Assembly (NCBI GenBank): GCA_963777325.1
Contig: CAVZQE010000005.1
Location: forward strand, 1-64,000
Direction: 5' to 3'
Origin: JAFAXA01 sp963777325
GTDB taxonomy: Bacteria > Pseudomonadota > Alphaproteobacteria > Acetobacterales > Acetobacteraceae
Length of the DNA stretch: 64,000 nt
Shown: positions 28,497 through 39,691 of the stretch, piece after piece
Layout of the letters: each line of letters starts with the position of its first letter
Numbering within the stretch: position 1 is the first letter of the stretch
The notes under the pieces: generated by a model
The model's input: only the letters and a program-made list of their open reading frames with translations
Database searches by the model: none
What the model was told of the DNA's origin: nothing
Made by a program: the position numbers and the translations under genes

Positions 28497-29710
28497 CTAC
28501 GGACTGCCGCCCGTCCGTCCGCCATCGCGCCCAGCCTGAGCCGAAGCGCCTGGAGCTTGATGAAGCCCTGGGCATCCACCTGGTCGTAGGCGCCCTGGTC
28601 GTCCTCGAAGGTCACGACCTTCATCGAATACAGGCTGTTCGGGGCTTCCCGGCCGATGACGGTCACATTGCCCTTGTATAGTTTCAGCCGCACCCGGCCG
28701 GTCACGCAACGCTGGCTCTCGTCGATCAGCGCCTGCAGCATCCGCCGCTCCGGGCTGAACCAGAAGCCGTTGTAGATCAGTCTCGGCGTAGCGCGGCATC
28801 AGGCTGTCCTTCAGATGCGCCGGCCTCGCGGTCGAGCGTGATGCATTCGATGCCGCGATGCGCGGCGAGCAGGATGGTGCCGCCCGGCGTCTCGTAGACG
28901 CCGCGCGACTTCATGCCGACGAAACGGTTCTCCACCAGGTCGAGCCGCCCGATGCCGTTGGCGCGGCCCAGCTCGTTCAGCCTGGTGAGCAGCGAGCCGG
29001 CGAGAGCGCCGCCATCGATCGCGACCGGTCGCCGGGCCGAAGTCGATTCGATCACAGTGGTCGTTCGGCGCGTCCTCGGGCCGGATGTGCGCTGATACAC
29101 GATCTGTCCGGCGCCTCGTGCCGGATCTCCAGGAGCTTGCCCTCGGAGGAGGAGTGCAGCAGGTTGGCGTCGACGCTGAACGGCGCCTCGCCGCGCTTGT
29201 CCTTGGCGATCGGGATCTGGTTCTGCTCGGCAAACTCGAGCAGCCTGGTGCGGCTGGTCAGGTCCCATCGCGCCAGGGCGCGATCACCTTGATGTCCGGC
29301 TTCAGCGCGTAATAGGCTAGCTCGAACCGACCTGATCGTTGCCCTTGCCGGTCGCGCCATGCGCCACGGCGTCGGCGCCCACCTGTTCCGCGATCTCGAT
29401 CTGGCGCTGCGCGATCAGCGGACGCGCGATAGAGGTGCCGAGCAGATACTGACCCTCATAAATCGTGTTGGCGCGGAACATCGGAAACACGAAGTCCGCA
29501 CGAAGGTCTCGCGCAGATCGTCGACGAAGATCTCCTTGACGCCGAACATCTCGGCCTTGCGGCGCGCCGGCTCCAGCTTCGCCCTGGCCGAGATCGGCCG
29601 TGAAGGTGACCACTCGCAGCTATACTCGTTTGCAGCCATCGCAGGATCACGCTGGTGTCGAGACCGCCCGAATAGGCGAGCACGACCTTCTTCACATCCT
29701 TTACGGCCAT
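28497..29710 (-). CDS. argG: Argininosuccinate synthase, reading frame disrupted
   Basis: ATP-dependent ligation of citrulline and aspartate in arginine synthesis. The start MAVKDVKKVVLAYSGGLDTS holds the ATP-pyrophosphatase loop. Further conserved parts lie in other frames: VVTFTADLGQGE, EPARRKAEMFGVKEIFVDDL, RANTIYEGQYLLGTSIARP, GADAVAHGATGKGNDQV, APWR...WDLTSRTRLLEFAEQ, NLLHSSSEGK and the C-terminal QGFIKLQALRLRLGAMA. Breaks near 29600, 29505, 29330, 29270, 29110, 28810 and 28780. The 1214-nt span is the normal length, so errors are likelier than loss of a biosynthetic gene. It is convergent with the DUF2474 gene. Confidence 0.88.
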
Positions 29711-29734
29711 CGCCTGCGGTTCCTTGGGGCTGAA

Positions 29735-30605
29735 ATGCGGAGCAGAGAGGCGGCCAGTATCGCGACGATCGCTCCTGGCGCAAGCGGCGGCGGTTCGCCG
29801 TCTGGCTCTGCCTCGCGGCATGCACGGCGGTCGCCGGCTGCGCGCCTCAGGTCGCGTATCGCGCGGCGCCGTCGCAAGCCGGGCAGGCAATCGCAGCCGC
29901 CCGGTCCCCTGATCCGAAGCATCAACTACAGCTTCACGCCGGACGCGCGGTTCGTCTGGCACGGGCCGCAAGCCGCCGCCGGGGTCTATGTCTGGGCGCA
30001 CGGCAAGGGCAGGCGCAACACGGACGACCTCCGGGGGGTCGAGCCGCCGCCTCACGTCCGCCGGCTGAACGAAGCGGGCTACGACGTCGTCCGCTTCGAC
30101 CGCTCTCCTATGGTGGACGAGCGCAACCGCGCCGCCGGATGGCTGCGGGACGGCCTCGGCTGGTTGCGCCGGGCGGGCTATGCGCGCGTCGTCACCGGCG
30201 GCCAGTCGCGCGGGGCCTGGAACAGCCTGCAAATGCTGGACACGCCGAGCATCGCCGACGCCGTGGTCGCGATCTCTCCCGCCGCGCACGGGTCCGGGGC
30301 CAGCCTCAACCTGCTCGGCCAGACGGACGATTCCCGCCAGCTGCTCGCGGACGCCGCGCCGCAGCGCGCGCGGGTCGTGTTCGTGCAGTTCAGCGGCGAT
30401 GGCTTCATCGGCGACCCGGACGCGCGGTTGCGGCTGCTCAAGTCGATCCTGCGGCCCAAGAAATCCCGGCGCTGCTCGTGATCGACCAGCAGGAGAACTC
30501 CAGGGCCACGGTGCGGGCAACACGGCGGCTTTCGCGCAGCGTTACGGGGCCTGCATCCTGGACTTCGTCACGGGGGAAGGCGCGGCTGTGCCCGCCTCAT
30601 GCTGA
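29735..30605 (+). CDS. Alpha/beta-hydrolase-fold lipoprotein, reading frame disrupted
   Basis: The N-terminal part contains a lipoprotein signal, FAVWLCLAACTAVAGC, in one frame (cysteine codon near 29836). The body is in a second frame: NYSFTPDARFVWHGPQAAAG, YDVVRFDRSPM and the nucleophile elbow GGQSRGAWNSL. The C-terminus GNTAAFAQRYGACILDFV lies in a third frame, ending at 30605. This is a serine-hydrolase-like envelope protein of unknown substrate. Breaks near 29780, 29905 and 30460-30490. It is divergent from argG and overlaps the end of the convergent MFS gene by 9 nt. Confidence 0.6.
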
Positions 30606-31729
30606 GCGCCGCCGGAAGGACGCCCAGAGGACGAGGCCGAGAAGGGCGAGCAGGCTGCCATCCACCGCGAACGCGACCGGGTAGCCGCCCCAGCCGATCG
30701 CGGCCCCGGACGCGAGCGCGCCCAGGCTCTGCCGGTGAACAGCATGAAGACGAAGCTCGAGACGGCCGTCGAGCGTGCCTCGGGCAGCAATTCGGTCGCG
30801 CGCGCCTGGAGCACGGTGTGCAGCATGAAGTAGCCAAGGCCGAGCGCGAACTCGACTGGGATCAGCAACACCCACGACCGCGCGGCGGCGGCGGTGAGGG
30901 CGGCCACCGACATCAGGCACGCTCCGGTCAGCACCATGCCCGACTCGCCGAGGCAGGGCACCAGAAAGGGGGGCGATCCGGCCGAAGGCGAGCGCCCCGA
31001 GCCCGAAACAGGCGAGAACCAGGCCCGCCGAGGCGTAGGAGAGCTGGAACACTTCGTTCAGATAGGGGGCGATGAAGGGAACGATCGCGGCGACGAAGCT
31101 GCCCTCCACCAAGGTCGCGAGCAGCAGGAAGCGGGCCGCCGGCTCGCGCGCAAGCGCCGCGTAGTTCGCCCGGGTGAACGTGCCGGTTCCCAGGCGGTCG
31201 ACTACTCCGGCGAGTTGCAGCCGGAGCACGATGGCCAGGACAAGCGCGATCGCGGCGAGCAGCAGGAACACGCCGCGCCAGCCGATATATTGGCCGAAGC
31301 CGCCGCTGAGCGGCCCTGCGACGGTCTGCGCCACCATGACGCCCACGGGAAATCGGCTGAGGGTGAGCTGACGCCGGTCGTAGGCCACCGTGTCGCCGAT
31401 ATAGGCGAGGCAGATCGGGATCAGCCCCGCGCTGGCCGCCCCCGAACAGGCGCGCAGGATGGTGAGGCTGAGTGATGTCGGAGGCCAGCGCGCAGGCGCC
31501 CGTAAAGGCCGTGTAGCCGACCAGCGCGAGCAGGATCAGGCGCAGCTTGCCGAATGTATCCGATAGCGGCCCGAGCACGAGCTGGGACACGCCGTAGCTG
31601 ACGGAGAACGCGGCCAGGACAACCGAAACCGCCGAGACGGAGGTCGCGAAATCCTGCGCGATCAGGGCCAAGAAGTGGATCGACCGCCCGCGCGCCCGCC
31701 GAAGAGAGAAATCCGGCGGCCGCGAGCAA
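30597..31729 (-). CDS. MFS drug/metabolite exporter (Bcr/CflA-like), reading frame disrupted
   Basis: Twelve-helix exporter. Recognisable pieces: IAQDFATSVSAVSVVLAAFS, SYGVSQLVLGPLSDTFGKLR (loop 2-3 signature), GVMVAQTVAGPLSGGFGQYI (the motif C helix of drug antiporters), VEGSFVAAIVPFIAPYLNEV, VLLIPVEFALGLGYFMLHTV and a terminal VAFAVDGSLLALLGLVLWAS. The frame changes near 31670, 31470, 30965 and 30730. The start is uncertain; TTG at 31729 gives LLAAAGFLSSAGARAVDPLL. The substrate is unknown. Confidence 0.75.
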
Positions 31730-31858
31730 CTTGGTGCTGGGTAGTGGCGAGCGATCAGGAGTTGGAATTATGGTGGCATCTGGTCGCTTGGGCCGAGAGA
31801 CGTTCTACGCGCGGAAAACACACGTACCGCTTTGCAACTCGCGTGAGTTTCCGGGGAG

Positions 31859-33050
31859 TCATGCGGCCGGAGGGTCAGGCGGCGGGGGGTCAGGCGGCGG
31901 GGCGGCGCGCGGCCGGCTCTCGGTGCGGAGCTGCCCGCAGGCGGCGAGGATGTCGCGCCCGCGCGGCGCGCGCACCGGCGAGGCGAAGCCGGCATCCATG
32001 ACGATCCGCGAAGCACGGATCGATCGGGCCGGCTGGTAGCGTACGGCTGCCCGGCCAGGGATTGAACGGGATCAGGTTCACCTTGGCCGGAATGCCCGCG
32101 ATCAGCCGGATCAGCTCGCGCGCTTCCGCTGGCGAGTCGTTCACGCCCTTCAGCATGACGTATTCGAACGTGATCCGCCGCGCGTTCGAGGCCGCGGATA
32201 GCGCCGGCAGGCGGCGATCAGCTCGGCGATCGGATATTTGCGGTTGAGCGGCACCAGCTCGTCGCGCAGCTCGTCGCGGACCGCATGCAGCGACACCGCG
32301 AGATTGACGCCCGAGCTCCGCGCCGCAGCGATCCATCATCGGCACCACGCCCGAGTGAAGCGTGATCCGCCGCCGCGACAAGGCGATGCCCTCGCCGTCC
32401 ATGACGATCCGCATCGCCGGGCGACGTTCTCGTAGTTGTAGAGCGGCTCGCCCATGCCCATCAGCACGATGGTCGAGAGCAGCCGCGGCGTGTCGCCTTG
32501 GGGCTTGGCCATTCGCCGTAGCTGTCGCGCGCCGCCATGAATTGCCCGAGGATCTCCGCCGCGCCGAGGTTGCGCACCAGCATCTGCGTGCCGGTGTGGC
32601 AGAACCGGCAGGACAGCGTGCAGCCGACCTGCAGGAGATGCAGACCGCGCCCCGATCCTCGCGCCGGTCGGGGATATAGACGGTCTCGGCCTCCTGCCCG
32701 TCGCGGAAGCGGAACAGCCATTTGCGCGTCTCGTCGGCGCTCGTCTGCACCAGCGCCGCCTCCGGCCGCCCGATCACGAACTGCGCCGCCAGCTTCTCCT
32801 GCAACGGCCGCGCGATGCTCGACATGCGGGCGAACTCGGTGACGCCCTGGTGATAGACCCAGTGCCAGAGCTGCTTGGCGCGGAACGCCGGCTCGCCGAT
32901 CGACGCGAGCTCCGCGACGAGCTCCTCGCGCGTGAGCCCGACCAGATCGCGCCGCCCATCGGCGAGGCGCGCGGGCGGCGGATCGAAGCGCGCCGTCTTG
33001 GCGAGGATGCGCGCCCGCTCGCCTTCGGTGAGATCGGCGGCGGCGCTCAT
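31859..33050 (-). CDS. rlmN: 23S rRNA (adenine2503-C2)/tRNA methyltransferase RlmN, reading frame disrupted
   Basis: Radical-SAM enzyme that methylates A2503 of 23S rRNA. The N-terminal accessory domain is intact (LVGLTREELVAELASIGEPA, FRAKQLWHWVYHQGVTEF). After a break near 32630 the cluster motif GCTLSCRFCHTGTQMLVRNL is in a second frame; GMGEPLYNYENV (near 32440) and EYVMLKGVNDSPAEARELI (near 32130) are in others. The C-terminal CGQLRTESRP tail ends at 31859. The ATG at 33050 overlaps the stop of the IalB-like gene (ATGA). The span of 397 codons is normal. Confidence 0.88.
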
Positions 33051-33602
33051 TTCGAGGGACATGCCTTGTTGATCGCGCCGTAGGCGGCGGTGAAGCCGCG
33101 CAGGCTGAATGTGTCCGTCACCACGGTGCCCTTCGGCGTCGGCGACTTCGCGGTCACGCGGTCGCCCTTTTCGAACGCCGCGATCGCCGCGTGGCCGTCG
33201 CGCGCGAAGGCGGAGCGTTGCGCGGTATAGAACTGGAACGCGGTGGGGCCGACCGCGACATTGACGGCCGGGGCCGTCGCCGGATAGGCGAAGCCGGCGC
33301 TGATCGCGACCGCGTCGCGCGGCGCCGTGCGCTCCGTCACGGTCAGCACGACATCGCCGCGTCCAGCCATCGCCGGCTGCGACGACTGCGGCGCGCGGGT
33401 GAAGGCGTAGCACGCGAGTGTAGCCGAACTCGTCATGGGTCGCGGCGATCCAGTCCTCGAACCGCCCGATCTCCTTCGGGCTGCCCGGAGCAGCCTCGGC
33501 GGCCGGCTTGTGCGCGCCACGCCGGGCGGCAAACGCAGGCGCGGCGGGAAGCAAGGCGAGGGACATGAGCAGGGCGGAAAGCAGTCGCGTCGTTCGGGTC
33601 AT
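33047..33602 (-). CDS. Invasion-associated locus B (IalB) family protein, one frameshift
   Basis: Exported protein of about 184 residues. It has a signal peptide (LLSALLMSLALLPAAPAFA), then GSPKEIGRFEDWIAATHDE, a break near 33420, and the rest of the IalB domain (ACYAFTRAP, VLTVTERTAPRDAVAISAGF, DRVTAKSPTPKGTVVTDTFS, RGFTAAYGAINKACPSK). IalB proteins are small periplasmic proteins common in alphaproteobacteria with unclear housekeeping roles. The stop overlaps the rlmN start, so the two are coupled. Confidence 0.8.
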
Positions 33603-33697
33603 GGCCGAGAGATACGGCGCGGGTCCGGCGGAAACAAGCGAGCGCGCCGAAGGGCGCACCCTTGCGCCGCCCGGCCGCCTCGGTGCATCGGTGCCGC

Positions 33698-34944
33698 ATG
33701 GCCGACCCAACCGACGCTCAGCTCGCCGCTCAGTACGAGGCGTTTCCCTACCCGAAGCGCGATCCGGCGGAGGAGGCGAAGCGTCTCGTCATCGGCAGCC
33801 CCGGCCATCTGCGGGAGATCGACTACTGGGTGTTCGGCGCGCACCGCCCGCGCTCGCGGCCGCTCGACGCGCTCATCGCCGGCGGCGGCACCGGCGACGC
33901 CACGATCATGCTGGCCCAGCAGCTCGCGCGCGCGGGCCGGCCCGGCACGGTCACGTGGCTCGACCGCTCCTCCTCGGCGCTCGCGACCGCGCGCGGCCGG
34001 GCCGGGGCGCGGGGCCTGAGCAATATCGCCTGGGAGCAGCGGTCGCTGCTCGACTTGCCGAATTCGGGACTGGGGCCGTTCGACTACGTCGATTGCTGCG
34101 GCGTTCTGCACCATCTGCCCGATCCGGCCGCGGGTCTGCGGGCGCTCCTGTCCGTGCTGAAGCCGGATGGCGGCCTCGGACTGATGGTGTACGCCCCGCA
34201 TGGACGCACCGGCGTCTACATGGTCCAGGATGCGCTGCGGCTGCTGGCGCCTCCCGAGCAGCCGCCAGCGTCGCGGCTCGACATCGCGCGGCGCGTGATG
34301 CGGCATCTGCCGGAAAGCGCCTGGCTGCGCCGGAACACGTATTTCGGCGATCACATCGAGGGCGGTGACGCGGGACTGTACGACCTACTGCTCAACCCGC
34401 GCGACGTCGCGTTCAGCGTTCCGCAATTGCACGCGCTGCTGGAGGACGCCGGGCTGCGCGTCACCTGCTGGCTCGAGCCGATGCGCTACGATCCGCTGAC
34501 CTGGCTGCCCGACCCGAAGCTCCGCGCGCGGATGGAATCGCTGGACCCGGTCGCCCGCGCCGCGCTCGCGGAGGCGCTGTGCGGCAACATGAGCACGCAT
34601 GTCGTCTATTGCGTGCGCAAGCGAGAGCTATCGCCCGCCCGCCAGACGCAATGTCGCCGTCAGCCGTTCCGGTCGCGCGGGAGATGCCGTGCGACGAACT
34701 CGCGCGTCACGTCCGGCCGGACGGCACTCTGCCGCTTCTGTTCGACGGCCTGCGCGCGCTCGTGCCGCTGCCGCCGCTTGCGCGCGCGATCCTCGGTCTG
34801 ATTGACGGGCAACGCACCGTCGCCGAAATCGAGGCGACGCTCCGTGGGCGCGGTACGGATGCGGCGGCGTTCGCGCGCGCATGGCGCACGACGTTTGCGG
34901 CGCTGGAACGAGTGAACCGGTTGCTTTTGCGCGCGCCTGACTGA
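33698..34944 (+). CDS. Class I SAM-dependent methyltransferase with C-terminal domain, one frameshift
   Basis: N-terminal part about 300 aa: QYEAFPYPKRDP, SAM loop DALIAGGGTGDATIM, DYVDCCGVLHHLPDP and LKPDGGLGLMVY. The frame stays open after the CVRKRE break near 34625, but the translation there turns arginine-rich. The second frame instead reads MPCDELARHVRPDGTLPLLF and LIDGQRTVAEIEATLRGRG and ends at 34944. I read this as one protein of about 415 residues with a PqqD-like or regulatory C-terminal domain. The methyl acceptor is unknown. Divergent from the ialB-like gene. Confidence 0.72.
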
Positions 34945-35187
34945 TTTTTCACGGCGAATTTGCGCCGTTGAAAGATTTGATCGGCGCGAGCGGACTTTGA
35001 ACCGCAATTTCGCCGGAGCCGGCCTTGCACCCCGCGCTGCCGCCCGAACTACACGGCCCGGCATTCTCATTGAAACAGTTGCCGCTCCTGCGGCTTCGAT
35101 GTGAGTATCCGGCGTGGGGCGGCGCGTCAGTCAAAGTGCGAGGTGTGATGTTTTGCGATTTTTCAGCTTGCATCAGCGGGTGCTGCG
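34945..35187. other. Intergenic stretch after the methyltransferase
   Basis: About 240 nt without convincing coding potential. A short inverted repeat (ACGGCG/CGCCGT, 34951-34968) follows the methyltransferase stop and might be a weak terminator. Composition is somewhat less GC-rich than the flanks. Confidence 0.3.
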
Positions 35188-36640
35188 TTGAGAACAGCGG
35201 CGCTCCCGGCGCAGAACCCGCGCTTGTATGGCTGGGTATTGGTTCCGTTGTCGTGGTTCGCGTGTATCGTGTGGGTCGCGGCGCGATTGCCCGTCGAATG
35301 CCGTGCCCACGGGTGACACCGCATCGTACCTGACCCTCGCTCCGCATCGGCCGCCCGTATACGGCTGGGTTCTGAACGCCTATCTGTGGCTCACCGGCGG
35401 GCTGGACTATCTGCCGTTCGTGCAGGTCGCCCTGTTCGCGTCAGGGTTGCTGATCTTTGCCGTCGAACTCGGTCTGCTGCTCGGAAGTCCGCTCATCGCC
35501 GCCGCCGCGATCGTCTTGGTCGCGCTGCATGCCGGCATCCACCAGGCGCCGGCCTTTATGATGAGCGAAAGCGTGTTCGAGCTGTTCGTTCTGGCAGGCC
35601 TCGGTCTTCAGTTCCGCGCGGTGCGCCGCGACGGTCGCCGTCAGTTCGGCCGGTGCCGCCGTTTGCTTCGCTCTTGCTGCGGGAACCAGAACCGCGGGCG
35701 TTGTTTTTCTGCTGATCCCCTTGCTCGGCGCATGCCTCGACGGCAGGCGAGGCCTGGCGTGCGGCCGTCATCCGCGCCGGGAAGGCAGGCCTGGTCGCGG
35801 GCCTGGTCCTGCTCGCTGGTTGATGTCCGGCAACTGGATGAGGAACGGCCGCTTCGAGATCGGCTCCTGGTCGGGCATGTCGCTGCTCGGCAAGGGCGCT
35901 GCTGCTGCTGGAGCCGTCGGACGTCGGCGGACCTGCCGCAGCCCGCGGCCAGGGCGGTTGCGCCCGCAGTCGAAGGCGTTCTGCGGGCGGTCGGTCGCGG
36001 CGCAGCCCGATCTGGCGGCGCGATCTGCGCGCGCAGGATCAGGCGTTCGAGGATCTCCGCTACGCTCTGTTCTTTCCGAAGGCGGAGCAGAGCTGGCGGG
36101 CCTGGGCCGCGAGCGACTGGCGAGAGCGCGGCCGATTGGCGCTCGCGCTCGAGCAAGGCGATCGTTCGGCACCACCCCTCGGCGATATCTCGAAGCTCTG
36201 GGCCGACGACTGGCTGGCGCTCGTTCTCTATCCGCAGCTCTGGCCGGATTGGGCGACCACGCAGGCGGACGGCGCGCTTTTCCCCGCGTGCCGGTTGCAG
36301 GATAACTGCTGGGTGCTGAACGGCAGCAACGTGCATCCGAGGACACGGCTCGGCATGCTGGCCGGCGTCGCTGGCGGGCACGGTGGGCGGCGCTCTTGTT
36401 CTCGTCTTCTGCGCGCGTCGCGTGCTGACGCGGCCGCGCCGATCCAGGTCACGGCGTTGTTCTGGACGCTTGCCTTGGTGCTGCATCATCAGCCTGCTGG
36501 CCACGTCCGCATTCGAAGCGGGGCTTGTCCGCTACACCGACATCACGCATGTGCTCGGCGTGGCGTTGCTGGCGTGGTTCATGTCCTTCGCTGCCACGCC
36601 GCCTCGCCGCCGGGTCGCTCAGCCGATGGATGTCGCCCGC
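35188..36640 (+). CDS. Polytopic membrane protein (glycosyltransferase-C-like), reading frame disrupted
   Basis: Starts about LRTAALPAQNPRLYGWVLVP (TTG near 35188), breaks near 35310, then GDTASYLTLAPHRPPVYGWV (the first periplasmic loop of GT-C-type proteins), LPFVQVALFASGLLIFAVEL and MMSESVFELFVLAGLGLQF. Later frames give TAGVVFLLIPLLGACLD, MSGNWMRNGRFEIGSWSGM, DLRYALFFPKAEQSWRAWAA and CWVLNGSNVHPRTRLG, then VGGALVLVFCARRVLTR and LVRYTDITHVLGVALLAWFM. Breaks near 35640, 35700-35820, 35900, 36040 and 36375-36480. Probably a cell-envelope sugar or lipid transferase, by shape only. Confidence 0.5.
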
Positions 36641-36664
36641 CCAGCGAGCGGATGCGAGGTCACC

Positions 36665-36870
36665 ATGCAATCCTTGTCAATGCGGTTGGGTCTGGCTCTG
36701 TCCGACATGCGACGCCAGCGCATCCAGGCAGAGTCCGTCGGTCGCAGTTCCCCGGTCGCGCGACATGATGGCGAGGCATTCGTCCAGCGGCACCGGGCCG
36801 TGATACGGCCGCGCCGTGCTCGCATCGAACACCGTCCGGTGCGGCGACGATCCGCGCTTCCAGCGCGATC
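36665..36870 (-). pseudogene. C-terminal stub resembling an HD-GYP/HDIG phosphohydrolase
   Basis: The fragment reads GQIALEARIVAAPD, then in the next frame VFDASTARPYHGPVPLDECL and AIMSRDRGTATDGLCLDAL, ending at 36677 or nearby. This matches the end of HD-GYP-type cyclic-di-GMP phosphodiesterases, where ARIVAVADVFDAL..RPY is the hallmark. The metal-binding HD part is not found upstream, where a different stub lies. It is either a decayed gene or a misassembled join. Confidence 0.35.
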
Positions 36871-36888
36871 TGGCCGGCCGTCGTGCCA

Positions 36889-37030
36889 CTACTCGCTGTT
36901 GGCCGGAACGCCCAGGAACGCCAGCGTGTCGCGCAAGCTCGGCGCGAGGAAGCGCAACGGGCTCGCGAAGGCGCCGATCGTCTGCACATGGTTGACGCCG
37001 GGACAAAGCCGAAGTATCCGCGAAGCCGCC
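36889..37030 (-). pseudogene. C-terminal stub resembling an alpha/beta hydrolase
   Basis: About 45 residues: PGVNHVQTIGAFASPLRFLA followed by PSLRDTLAFLGVPANSE and a stop at 36889-36891. The GVNH carries the position of the catalytic histidine at the end of esterase-like alpha/beta hydrolases. No N-terminal part exists between it and the sensor kinase stop at 37102, so at most a remnant is present. Confidence 0.35.
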
Positions 37031-37101
37031 CGAGACAAGGGCCGGCGTCCTCGCCAGGGCGGTGGCGACTTGCCTCCGCGTTCTCGCCTGGGAGCGCTGC
37101 A

Positions 37102-39691
37102 TCATCGTGCCAACGCGGCGGCCCGGTCCAGAGCCGCAGCGAGCGAGGTTTCGTCATAACGGTTTCATGAGCCACACGGGCGGCGGGCCTGCCGGCCCGG
37201 TCCACTCCGTCCGCCTCGTCGCGGCCCCAGGGGCGGCCCGAGGGGCGGCCCGAGGGGCGGCCGGAGGCGATCACGACCGGAATGTCCGGCCGACGCTCCC
37301 GCGCCAGCGCGGCGAAAGCGCGGCCGTCCATGTCCGGCAGGCCGAAATCCACCAGGAGTCGGCTCCTCCGGCCAGCGCCTCAAGGCCGGCTCCCGCCGGG
37401 CCCGCCTCGACCACCTCGTGGCCCAGATCGGCCAGCAGATCGGCCGTGGTCGCGCGCACAAGTTCGTCGTCCTCGACCAAGAGCACCCGCCGCGCCGCGA
37501 TCCGGCGGGGGGCGGCGCCATCGCGGGCGAGGGCGGCCGCATATGCTCGCCAGTTCCTCGATCCGCCAGGGCTTGGACAGAAGCTGCACATCGGCGGTCG
37601 AGCTGGCCGTTGTGGATGACGGCGTTGGCCGTGTAGCCGGAGGTGAAACGACGCGAGACCGGGCAGACGCGCCGATGCCCGCGCCGCCAGCTCCCGCGCG
37701 CTCGGCTCGCCCGGCATGACCACGTCCGTGAGCAGCACATCGGGCTTCTGTCCCTGTTCGATCAGGGCGAGCGCCGCCGCGCTGCTCGCGGCCGCGAGCG
37801 TCCGGTAGCCGAGGCCGGTCAGCGCCTCGACCGTCGCCGCCCGCACCGCCGCTTCATCTTCCACGACGAGCACCGTCTCGCCTTCAGCGCGGGCCGCGAC
37901 CGGGGAGGGGTCCGCGGGCTCGGCGGGGGCGCCGCATGCGTGCGGGGCAGATAGATTTCACCGTCGTGCCGTGGTTCGGCTCGCTGTAAATTTTGAAGTG
38001 ACCCCCGGACTGCTTGACGAAGCCGTACACCATGGAGAGGCCGAGTCCCGTGCCCTTGCCCTCGGCCTTCGTCGTGTAGAACGGTTCGACGGCGCGCGCG
38101 ATCTGCGCCGGCGTCATGCCGGTCCCGTGTCCGAAATGGCGATCAGGACGTATTGGCCGGGTCCGCTTCGGGATTGCTCGCGGCGTAGGCGGGATCGAGC
38201 TTTGCGTTGGCGGCTTCGATGGTGATCCGCCCATCGCCGCGCCCGGCTTTCTCCCGGATCGCGTCGCGGGCGTTGATGCAGAGATTGAGCACGGCGTTCT
38301 CGATCTGGTGCGGGTCCACGCGGACCGGCCACAAGCCGCCGCCCGTCACCAGCTCGATCCGTACATCGGAGCCGAGCGTCCGGCGCAGCAGGTCTTCCAT
38401 GCCGCGTAGCAGCCGTGCCGGATCGACCGCTTGTGGCGCCAGCGGCTGCCGTCGGGCGAAGCGCGAGCAGATGGCGCGTCAGCCGCGCTCCGCGCTCGAC
38501 GGCCGCTTGAGCGGCGGCGATACGGCTTCGCAACGACGGTTGCAGATCGGGATGTGCTCCGAGCAACTCCAGATTGGCGGACACGACCTGCAGCAGATTA
38601 TTGAAGTCGTGGGCGACGCCGCCGGTCAATTGCCCGAGCGACTTGATTTTCTGCGACTGGCGGGCGATGGCCTCGGCCTGCACCCGTCGCGTAACGTCGG
38701 CGACGGCCAGCATCTGCCCGCCATCCGGCATCAGGCTCCGCCAGACCTCCAGGATACGCTCTCCCCGGCGAACCTCGCTCATCCGCGGCGTGGCATCGGG
38801 GCGGCTGCCCGGGGCAAGCGGCGGCAGCCAGTCCTTCGCGCCGCTGGCGATCTGGTCGAACGGGGTTCCCGCGCAGCACAGGCCTTGCTTGATCCCGGCG
38901 GTCGGGCAGAACGCGGCGTTGCGAAGCAGCAGGCGGTCGGAGGCATCGAATACCGCCACGCCTTCCGGAATATGCTCGATGATGCCACTGAGGCGCTCGG
39001 ACTGAAGCTGCAGCGCTTCCTGCGTGGCCACCAGTCGCTCGCGGCCGAGCAGAAGCACGAGCGCCGACGCGCCGAGCAGCACGACGCCCGTGATGGCCGC
39101 GATCAGGATTCCATACAGGATGTGCTGTTCGTCCCGGATCAGCTTCGCCGTGTGCTCGCGGCGCTCGGCCAGCGTGATCGCGTTGATACGGCTCGCGTGC
39201 CGCCGTACGGAGTCCATGGCCGCCTTGCCGGCATCCGAGAGCACTTCCGGGAGCGCCGCCTGCTGGCCATCCCGCATGGCCCTCTGGACGGTCTCGGCGA
39301 GCTCCCGCATCTTCTGCCGCCCGACGAGACGCAGCGCCAGGGTCTCGGCCTCCAGCGTCGGCGATCTACGCGCCAGCTCTTCGAGGCGCGCGCCCGTCCG
39401 CTCGTAGCTGCTGCTGCTGGCCCAGAACGGATCGAGATAACTCGGACGCATGGTCAGCAGATACCCGCGCTGCGCGGTCTCGGCGTCGCGCACTTCGTCC
39501 ACGTACTGTCCGGTGGCTTCGACAATCGCGTTCGCCTGGTCGACGCTTGCGCGAAGTCTCCCGATCGAGACGTACAGCTGGTAGCTGAACCCGCTCGCCA
39601 GCACGCCCGCGAGGAGGGCGCACAGGAGGATGTAAAGCGTTCCCCGACGGGTTCGAAAGAGGTGCCGCAGACCGGCTAGGCGCCGAGCCAT
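37102..39691 (-). CDS. Hybrid sensor histidine kinase with CHASE3, PAS and two receiver domains, reading frame disrupted
   Basis: N-terminal helix LYILLCALLAGVLASGFSYQ, a CHASE3-like periplasmic domain (DEVRDAETAQRGYLLT), a second helix near residue 200, a PAS domain (GIIEHIPEGVAVFDASDRLL), then HisKA with the phospho-acceptor in GGVAHDFNNLLQ. The HATPase is split over frames (NAVLNLCINARDAIREKA; TTKAEGKGTGLGLSMVYGFV). Receiver 1 has LVVEDEAAVRAATVEAL and DVLLTDVVMPGE; receiver 2 has LLVEDDELVRATTADLLADL, DFGLPDMDGRAF and the lysine in VMTKP. The start at 39691 lies within the end of dnaQ. Breaks at about 38450, 38150, 37900, 37670, 37560, 37360 and 37150. The span of about 863 codons fits a single protein. 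Confidence 0.75.
37229..37264. repeat. Three 12-bp tandem repeats inside the receiver-2 coding region
   Basis: AGGGGCGGCCCG occurs at 37229-37240 and 37241-37252 and, with one change, at 37253-37264. On the coding (minus) strand this gives an in-frame Gly-Arg-Pro-Ser repeat just after the beta-4 strand VVIASG. Confidence 0.7.
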
